From positions 248,001-312,000 of the forward strand of contig NZ_JAKNQH010000003.1 of NCBI RefSeq assembly GCF_022662305.1: DNA of 64,000 nucleotides, written 5' to 3'. This document shows, piece after piece, positions 8,333 to 14,783 of this stretch. The notes below the pieces were generated by a model that was not told the DNA's origin, ran no database searches, and worked only from the letters and a program-made list of their open reading frames with translations. A program made the position numbers and the translations under genes. Each line of letters begins with the position of its first letter. The first letter of the stretch is position 1. The stretch comes from Sphingomonas sp. BAUL-RG-20F-R05-02 (GTDB taxonomy: Bacteria; Pseudomonadota; Alphaproteobacteria; Sphingomonadales; Sphingomonadaceae).

Positions 8333-10306
8333 GTGTTCGATCAGCCGTGTTGCAAGCATGGCGGCTTAAACCGCCGTGAGCTTGGGTCAGCCAGCGTACT
8401 TGGCCTCGCTTCAGCCTGGATGGCTGTTGGCACCACCCCCAGCCTTGCCGCCGATACCGGTTCAACAGCGACGGGCAGCACGCTGAGCGGCTTTGAACTT
8501 CGCGATGTCCGTTTGCTCGATGGCCCCTTCTTGCAGGCGCAGCGATTGAGCGCTGCCTATCTGCTCAGCCTGGATTGCGACCGGCTGCTGCATAGCTTCC
8601 GCGTCAATGCCGGTCTGCCGCCCAAAGCGCCGATCTACGGCGGATGGGAGTCCGCCCCGACGTGGACCGACATCCATTGTCAGGGGCATTCGCTCGGCCA
8701 CTATCTCTCCGGCGTCGCGTTCATGAGTGCCGCAACGGGCGACAAGCGGATGCGCCAGCGGGTCGACTATATCGTCGCTGAGCTCGCCGCCTGTCAGAAG
8801 GCGGGTGACACCGGGCTACTCTGCGCGTTCCCGGAGGGGCCGGGTCTCGTCGCCGCGTTCATCGCGGACGACAGCAAGGTGACGGGTGTGCCCTGGTACA
8901 CGTTGCACAAGGTCTACGCGGGCCTGCGCGACGCCTATCAGCAAACCGGCAGCACGCAGGCGCGCGACGTTCTGATCCGCTTTGCGGACTGGGCGGTGGT
9001 CGCGACCCGTTCCTTGTCGGACGAACGCTTCGAGACGATGCTCGGGGTCGAGCATGGCGGCATGAACGAGATCTTCGCCGACCTGTTCGCGCTGACCGGC
9101 AATCCCGACTACCGCACGATGGCGACGCGCTTCTCGCACAAGGCGACGCTGGTGCCGCTGGAAAAGGCGCAGGATCACCTCGACGGGGTGCACGCGAACA
9201 CGACCATCCCCAAGATCGTCGGTTTCCAGCGGGTCGCCGAGGTGACGGGTGCCGCGGACTATCACAGCGCTGCCGAGTTCTTCTGGCGCACCGTTGTGCA
9301 GACCCGTTCCTATGCGACCGGCGGGCACGGCGATGCCGAGCATTTCTACCCGGTCGTGGATGCGGCACAGCACGTTTTCTCCGCCAAAGGCTCGGAAACG
9401 TGCGGCATCTACAACATGCTGAAGCTGACCCGGATGCTGTTCCTGCAGCGGCCGGACGCTGCGTACGCCGACTTCTATGAGCGCGCACTCTACAACGGCA
9501 TCCTGGCGTCGCAGGACCCAAAGAGCGGGATGGTTACCTACTTCCAGGGCGCGCGGCCGGGCTATGTGAAGCTGTATTGCACGGCCGTCGATTCCTTCTG
9601 GTGCTGCACCGGTACCGGCATGGAAAACCATGCCAAATACGGCGAGGCGATCTACTTCCACAATGATCGCGCGCTGTGGGTCAACCTGTTCATCCCGTCT
9701 GCGGTGACCTGGCGGCAGCAACACGCCACGCTGACGCAGACCACGCGTTTCCCCGAGGCGCCCTCGACGCGGCTGCGCTGGACCCTCGCGCGGCCGACGT
9801 CGCTGGCGCTGCACCTGCGGCATCCCGCCTGGGCGCCGGCCGTCGAGGTGCGGGTAAACGGCGAGGTGGTGGCACACGCGGACCGACCGGGCAGCTATGT
9901 CACGGTGGACCGGGTCTGGCACAGCGGCGACACGATCGACCTGTCCCTGCCGATGCACGTCGCAGCGGCGCCGCTGCCGTCCGCACCGGACATTTTCGCG
10001 CTCACCTATGGCCCGCTGGTGCTGGCGGGAGCGTTCGGGAACGCCGGTATTCCTGCGGGAAGCGACCTTGTCGTCAACGAGCGGAAATACGGCGAGTACC
10101 TCAACACGCCGGTTCCCGTCCCGTCTCTGGGCGACGGCGATCCGGAGGCGATCGCGCGGGCAGTCCGGCCGGGCGCCGACCCGCTGACCTTCACCATGCC
10201 GGATGCGCGGGGCGAGCCTGTCGAGTTCAAGCCCTACCATCAGGTGGCGCATGAACATTACGCAACCTATTGGAAAATTGGCGATAATGCGCCTGCGAAA
10301 GCCTGA
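8333..10306 (+). CDS. GH127-family beta-L-arabinofuranosidase (DUF1680)
   Basis: Glycoside hydrolase of 657 residues that, by family, releases L-arabinofuranose from beta-linked arabino-oligosaccharides. The (alpha/alpha)6-barrel family signatures are clear: YGGWE, HCQGHSLGHYLSG, GMNEIFADLFALTG, HANTTIPK and GSETCGIYNMLKL. The Glu-x-Cys of GSETCG and the adjacent Cys pair in FWCCTGTGMEN correspond to the zinc-binding and catalytic cysteines described for GH127. A GTG start at 8333 after GGGAGAGAGA is preferred; it yields a leader with NRRELGSASVLGLASAW, possibly a twin-arginine signal. Probably co-transcribed with the preceding esterase. Confidence 0.85.
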   Translation: MFDQPCCKHGGLNRRELGSASVLGLASAWMAVGTTPSLAADTGSTATGSTLSGFELRDVRLLDGPFLQAQRLSAAYLLSLDCDRLLHSFRVNAGLPPKAPIYGGWESAPTWTDIHCQGHSLGHYLSGVAFMSAATGDKRMRQRVDYIVAELAACQKAGDTGLLCAFPEGPGLVAAFIADDSKVTGVPWYTLHKVYAGLRDAYQQTGSTQARDVLIRFADWAVVATRSLSDERFETMLGVEHGGMNEIFADLFALTGNPDYRTMATRFSHKATLVPLEKAQDHLDGVHANTTIPKIVGFQRVAEVTGAADYHSAAEFFWRTVVQTRSYATGGHGDAEHFYPVVDAAQHVFSAKGSETCGIYNMLKLTRMLFLQRPDAAYADFYERALYNGILASQDPKSGMVTYFQGARPGYVKLYCTAVDSFWCCTGTGMENHAKYGEAIYFHNDRALWVNLFIPSAVTWRQQHATLTQTTRFPEAPSTRLRWTLARPTSLALHLRHPAWAPAVEVRVNGEVVAHADRPGSYVTVDRVWHSGDTIDLSLPMHVAAAPLPSAPDIFALTYGPLVLAGAFGNAGIPAGSDLVVNERKYGEYLNTPVPVPSLGDGDPEAIARAVRPGADPLTFTMPDARGEPVEFKPYHQVAHEHYATYWKIGDNAPAKA

Positions 10307-10437
10307 CGGGGCCGCAACGGCACAGGGTCATCGACGCGCGGTCTTCGCACGCGGAGGCTATGGTGTCGTGATCTGAACGAGCGGCGGGTTAGGGGGCCGA
10401 AAAGAGCGGGGCGCCGGCGCAGGACCGGTGGCCGGCA

Positions 10438-11604
10438 TCATGCCCAGTCTTCCAGTTTGCCCATTATGTTGCGGGGCAACGCAGCGCCGAACCGGACGCT
10501 GCGCGGACGTTCGGCAGGGGACAATCGAACATCACAGATGTTTTCGATCACAGCGGAGAGTTCGGTCGGTTCCCGGGTGCCATCCGGCACAATGAAGGCC
10601 TTCAGTCGGCCGTTGTCATGCTGCCGGACGGCCACATCGGCGACTCCATCGATCTGCCGCAACGTGTCGGCTACACGAGCGGGCCACACGGTCTCGCCAC
10701 CGACCTTGACCGCACCGTCCCGTCGACGGATCGGCCGGAGCCTGCGCTCTCCGATCCGCTCGACATGGTCGGGGAGGCTGTAGCTGCGCCCCTTGGCATC
10801 GTACAATTGCCAATCATCTTCGCCCGCGGGCGCCAGCCGCCAACGCGGCAGCAGATCGTAGGCGTCGTCAGGTAGATCGCGAACGGCGATCCCGCCGGTT
10901 TCGGAGGATCCATAGACATCAAGGAGCCGGCTCAGCCCGGCGGCGAGCAGGTCCGTTGCGAGAGCTGCGTCGAGCGGGCCGGCCGAGCTGCATCCCACGA
11001 CGTCTTCCGGGAACGAGCGGACCAGCCGAGCCATGGCGCGCCATTGATCGGGAACAGCGACCACCAGATCGCCCGAGGCGAGATCGAGGGGGGCGCCCAA
11101 CGTGCGCGCCACCACCGGGACCTTCAGCACGGTCGGCAGGAGCGCCGTCCAGATGATGCCATAAAGATGATGGGCAGGCACCAAGGCCACGACACGACGC
11201 CGGCCGCCGAGCTGCGTCGCCAGAAACCGAACCTCCGTCAGGAGGTCCGCGATGGCATGGACACATGGCCGGGGTTGACCGGTCGAACCGGAGGTCATCA
11301 CCGTCAGTTCGTCGTCGCCAGGGTCGTGGCGGGCCATGATCCAGTCCACCCACGCTCCGACCACGCGCGGTGGCTCCGGCCCGAGCAGGTGGTCGTCCAG
11401 CCCGAACATCTCCGCCAAGGCGCCAAGCGCGCCTAATTGCTCCAGAGAGTCCAGGCCGAGGCCGTCGTCACCGATCGGCATTGCATCAGGCCAAATATCC
11501 GCTGGCAGGCCCGGCTGGCCGCGTTCGCGCAAGCGCCCGACTTCCGCCATGACGACGGCGCGGGCGATCCGCTGTACCGCCGAGCGGGGAAGCGCCGAAC
11601 TCAT
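10438..11604 (-). CDS. pcl: p-Coumarate:CoA ligase, PYP-activation type (acyl-carrier-like N-terminus plus AMP-binding domain)
   Basis: Adenylate-forming enzyme, 388 residues. Residues 1-70 resemble an acyl carrier protein (GLGLDSLEQ, Ser53); the P-loop TSGSTGQP lies at about 104-111, followed by the AMP-binding motif YGSSETGG and a C-terminal NIMGKLEDWA whose Lys fits the catalytic lysine of the superfamily. This short layout matches the 4-coumarate-CoA ligase subfamily linked to photoactive yellow protein, which activates p-coumaric acid before it is attached to PYP. Its ATG overlaps the diguanylate cyclase stop (ATGA), and PYP is the first gene of the same unit; that context is the strongest support. 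Family and context are clear; substrate is inferred. Confidence 0.85.
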   Translation of the reverse strand: MSSALPRSAVQRIARAVVMAEVGRLRERGQPGLPADIWPDAMPIGDDGLGLDSLEQLGALGALAEMFGLDDHLLGPEPPRVVGAWVDWIMARHDPGDDELTVMTSGSTGQPRPCVHAIADLLTEVRFLATQLGGRRRVVALVPAHHLYGIIWTALLPTVLKVPVVARTLGAPLDLASGDLVVAVPDQWRAMARLVRSFPEDVVGCSSAGPLDAALATDLLAAGLSRLLDVYGSSETGGIAVRDLPDDAYDLLPRWRLAPAGEDDWQLYDAKGRSYSLPDHVERIGERRLRPIRRRDGAVKVGGETVWPARVADTLRQIDGVADVAVRQHDNGRLKAFIVPDGTREPTELSAVIENICDVRLSPAERPRSVRFGAALPRNIMGKLEDWA

Positions 11605-12890
11605 GCCGCGCGGGCTTGGGGCCGATGCACCTGGTTCCGACCGCTGTGTTTCGCCGCGTAGAGCCGGCGATCGGCCAAGGCGATCAAGGCGTCGATCGAA
11701 CCGTTGGCTTCTTCCAATGTGGCGCAGCCGAAACTTGCCGTCGCGCCCAGCTTGCCCATCGGTGTATCGATGCACAAATCCGCGACTGCCGCCCGCATGT
11801 CTTCGGCGAGGTTCAGAGCCTGATTGAGGTCGAAACGCGGCAGCAGTGCCCCGAATTCCTCTCCGCCAAGACGGGCAAAGATGCCCCGCGGCGGCAGGAG
11901 TGCCGCACAGGCTTCAGCGACTTTGCAGAGCAGCGCGTCGCCGACGGGGTGCCCGTATCGATCATTGACGATTTTAAAATGGTCCAGGTCGAGGACCACC
12001 AGCGCCAGCGAATGGCGCAACTCGCGCCAGTGCGCTTGCTCGCGTTCCATTACCTGGCTGAAATGTCTCCGGTTCGACGCGCCGGTGAGGTGATCGCAGG
12101 TCAGCAGGCGGCGAATATCCTCGGCAGCGGCTTCACGCCTCGGCACGTCGCGGAGCACGACGGAAAAGCCGGTCGGGAGCGATGAGGCATCATCCGCCCG
12201 TGCCACGACGAGGCGCTGGCACCAGTAACGTCCCCCATTGCGGCGCTGCTGCCATCCCTCCTGAAGATGCCAGCCGTCTCGCTGCGCGATCTCGACCTGC
12301 TCCTCAAGGCGCAAATCCCCGCCCGTTGGGTCCGTTTGCAGGACCTCTGCCAGCTTTTGGCCGATGACCGTTGCGCAGTCGTGGCCGGTTTGCCGCGTAA
12401 AGCCGGGATTGGCGGAGGTGATGAGGCCGTCCGGGGTGATGGAAAGTGCGGCATATTCCGCCACGCCGTCCAGCAGGGTTGCGAACCACGTATCGGCTTG
12501 TCGCAGCCGTTCCTCTTGGGCAACTTGCTGGCTGATGTCCGACAAGGTCACCATCAGACGGTCGGCCCCAAGCTTGACCATCGTGCATGCGAGCACTTTT
12601 GGCGCCGTTTTGCCCCGGCCCCCACCCAGATCGACGAAAATGCGGTGCCCGTCGCAAATTTTGCCGGCGGCCGGCGTGTAGGCGGCGCAAAGGCTGCGCA
12701 ACTCCGGGGCGTGTTGCTCAAGCGCGGCAAACAGGTTGCTGGCATCGCGCGTACCCGCGAGCGGCAACAGATGCTGCATGGCATGCGGGTTCATCATCGC
12801 GATCTCGCCGGCAGCATCGCATTCGATCAAGCCGACAGGGCACGCATAAAGGAACTCTAGAAGCTGCTCCTCGCTCGATTTCTCGGTCAT
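11601..12890 (-). CDS. PAS-PAS-GGDEF diguanylate cyclase
   Basis: Soluble signalling enzyme of 429 residues making cyclic di-GMP from GTP. Two PAS-like sensor regions (about 5-115 and 130-255; the second has TPDGLITSANPGFTRQTGH and a PAC-like WCQRLVVARADD) precede a GGDEF domain (about 270-425). The active-site motif is GGEEF at 342-346, intact, so it should be active; the DLDHFKIVNDRYGHPVGD stretch is canonical. The position of the RxxD inhibitory site upstream of GGEEF does not carry Arg and Asp, so product inhibition at the usual site is unlikely. No membrane segment. It sits 10 bases after the PYP gene and overlaps the ligase gene by four bases, so the three are one unit and PYP is its likely light input. 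Confidence 0.92.
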   Translation of the reverse strand: MTEKSSEEQLLEFLYACPVGLIECDAAGEIAMMNPHAMQHLLPLAGTRDASNLFAALEQHAPELRSLCAAYTPAAGKICDGHRIFVDLGGGRGKTAPKVLACTMVKLGADRLMVTLSDISQQVAQEERLRQADTWFATLLDGVAEYAALSITPDGLITSANPGFTRQTGHDCATVIGQKLAEVLQTDPTGGDLRLEEQVEIAQRDGWHLQEGWQQRRNGGRYWCQRLVVARADDASSLPTGFSVVLRDVPRREAAAEDIRRLLTCDHLTGASNRRHFSQVMEREQAHWRELRHSLALVVLDLDHFKIVNDRYGHPVGDALLCKVAEACAALLPPRGIFARLGGEEFGALLPRFDLNQALNLAEDMRAAVADLCIDTPMGKLGATASFGCATLEEANGSIDALIALADRRLYAAKHSGRNQVHRPQARAA

Positions 12891-12900
12891 GGTTATGGCC

Positions 12901-13263
12901 TCATCGTTCGATCAGTATGTAACGATACGGTATTTCCTGATCTGCGAGCAGACGAAGGCGAACCTTTGTCGGGCGCATGCGCAGGGTCAGCACATAGGGT
13001 ATGATATCGTCGATCGCGGCTTCGTCTTCGAACCGTTGCGCCACCATGAAGTTGTTCATGCATTGTCCGACCGCGTCGAAAAACGGCACGCCGACAACCG
13101 TCGAGGGGTCAAGGCCCGACATGCGCGCCTCCGTTGCGTTATAGATCGCAACGTTCGTGTCTGCGCCAAAGCCGACAACCCCGAAGGGCAGGGCGTCTCG
13201 CTCGTCCGCAGTCATTCCGTCGAGATCGCCGATGGCGACCGTTTCAAAGCTAGCTTCCGACAT
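12901..13263 (-). CDS. pyp: Photoactive yellow protein (PYP)-like blue-light receptor
   Basis: Small PAS-fold protein of 120 residues (classical PYP has 125). The alignment with Halorhodospira PYP runs almost gap-free to the chromophore: Tyr41, Glu45 and Cys68 match PYP Tyr42, Glu46 and Cys69, which hold and bind the p-coumaroyl group; Ser49 replaces Thr50 and Leu51 replaces Arg52; Met96 in RMRPTKV matches Met100. A three-residue gap falls in the loop after the Cys. The ATG at 13263 has a GGAG ten bases upstream; a GTG at 13275 would add four residues but has no site. First gene of the operon with the cyclase and the chromophore-activating ligase. The PYP identity is from residue pattern plus the adjacent ligase. 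Confidence 0.88.
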   Translation of the reverse strand: MSEASFETVAIGDLDGMTADERDALPFGVVGFGADTNVAIYNATEARMSGLDPSTVVGVPFFDAVGQCMNNFMVAQRFEDEAAIDDIIPYVLTLRMRPTKVRLRLLADQEIPYRYILIER

Positions 13264-13405
13264 CGGCACAGGCACTCCAGGTTGCGTGCTACATGCCCGA
13301 TCGATGTTAACCGGCAGCTAATATCGTCGAACAGCAGCCCAAGTTTGCCACGCTCGCCAGGTCTAACGGGAGGCGAAAGCAGGATGGGGGTACCGGACGC
13401 GCCAT

Positions 13406-14590
13406 TCAGGGCCGCTGCGTGATCGCAAGGCGATCATGCAGCCACATCCGGAGACGACGTCGGATCGGCTTGTCCCAATATTCGTAGGCCGCCCCGGAAG
13501 CGAGCAGGACCAATGGCACCAGCGCCAGCCCGATCACGACCAACTGCGCGGACGTGGCGTGCTCGTTGGCGACGTAGTTCATCCAGACATACAGGAACGG
13601 GAAATGGACCATGTAGATCGGGTAGGAAATGCGTCCGCTCGCCTTGCACAGGCCGAGCATGCCCCTGCCTGGCTCGGAATGCGCGCCGAGGACAAGCATG
13701 GCCGGGAACACGAACACGACACAGGCCGCTTCATAAAGCCCGTTGAGTTTGAGGCCGCCTACCTCCGGCCATGTGGGAAGCGCCATGACGCCGATCATCA
13801 CCGCGGTGAGCGGAAGCCATCCCAGCCGCACGCAAGGCAGCCGGTCCTTCACGCGAAAGAGCCACATACCGGTCAGGAACGGGAAACACAGACGGACCGG
13901 TGCCATCCAGACGCTGCGCCAGTCGGACCCTTGATCCAGCGATCCCAGCGCGCCGGCACAGGCAACCAGCACCAGACCGCTCAGCACCGCCAGAACGGCG
14001 AGCACCCGCGCCGACAGGTGCCGCAGCACGAGCGCGTAGGCCAAGTTGCCGACATACTCCTGGAGCAGGCTCCAGCACGGGCCGTTCAAGGTGTGCGTAT
14101 CGCCGAACCGGTTCGGCAGCGACCAGGTCGGCAGCAACAGCAGCCCCATGCCAAGCGCAACCAGCACCATCCGCCACGACGCCGCCTGCGCATCGCCGGC
14201 GAATGGATCGAGAAGGTAGCTGGCAAAGCCGAGCAGCACGCCCAGGATCACCATCGGGTGCAGGCGAATCAATCGCAAGGTAAGGAACTGGCGGACGCGC
14301 ATTCCGCCCCAGCGATTGTCATAGGCATAGGCAATCACGAAGCCGGACAGGGCAAAGAAGAAGTCCACCGCCAGCGGGCCGTGATGCAGCAGGATCTTGG
14401 AGCCCTGCCAGCCGACGGTGATCCCCTGGATGTGGAACAGCACGACGAGCAGGGCAGCCGATCCGCGCAGGCCGTCAAGCACCTCGAAATGCTGTTTGCC
14501 CGTGGCTGTCGCGTCTGCACCGGGCTGATTTGGCCGCAGTGTCTGACGTTCGACCTGCGCTGCATCGTGTGTGTGAGCGGAACGCATCAT
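13406..14590 (-). CDS. Acyltransferase family 3 membrane protein (OafA-like)
   Basis: Integral inner-membrane O-acyltransferase, 394 residues with about ten hydrophobic segments and no C-terminal SGNH domain. The start of the domain has VLDGLRGSAALLVVLFHIQG, with the conserved His of the family, and the first cytoplasmic loop carries RLIRLHPM, the Arg-rich family motif; YPIYMVHFPFLY near the end is also typical. Such enzymes acetylate surface polysaccharides or lipids. Tandem ATGs at 14590 and 14587 follow a GAGGG; the first is used. It lies 142 bases upstream of PYP on the same strand, with no evidence that they share a transcript. Confidence 0.82.
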   Translation of the reverse strand: MMRSAHTHDAAQVERQTLRPNQPGADATATGKQHFEVLDGLRGSAALLVVLFHIQGITVGWQGSKILLHHGPLAVDFFFALSGFVIAYAYDNRWGGMRVRQFLTLRLIRLHPMVILGVLLGFASYLLDPFAGDAQAASWRMVLVALGMGLLLLPTWSLPNRFGDTHTLNGPCWSLLQEYVGNLAYALVLRHLSARVLAVLAVLSGLVLVACAGALGSLDQGSDWRSVWMAPVRLCFPFLTGMWLFRVKDRLPCVRLGWLPLTAVMIGVMALPTWPEVGGLKLNGLYEAACVVFVFPAMLVLGAHSEPGRGMLGLCKASGRISYPIYMVHFPFLYVWMNYVANEHATSAQLVVIGLALVPLVLLASGAAYEYWDKPIRRRLRMWLHDRLAITQRP

Positions 14591-14783
14591 TGTGCCCTCG
14601 GTTGAGCGCGGGGACTGCGACGCTGGGCAGCCCGTACAGATCCGCGCCGGGTCGACGCGTGGGCCAGCAGCGATCGCTGCATCTTCTGCCAGCTTCGCCG
14701 CGGCACGATCGGGAAGATCGACCGGTTGGCATCGACGCGATCCCGATTGCCGGGAGGCAGGGCCGCAGCGCGACGAGGGATCC

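Noticed and set aside
13304..13312. GATGTTAAC half-site upstream of PYP resembling the LacI operator
   Set aside because: Only one half matches; the other half does not, and the site is far from the hemicellulose genes.
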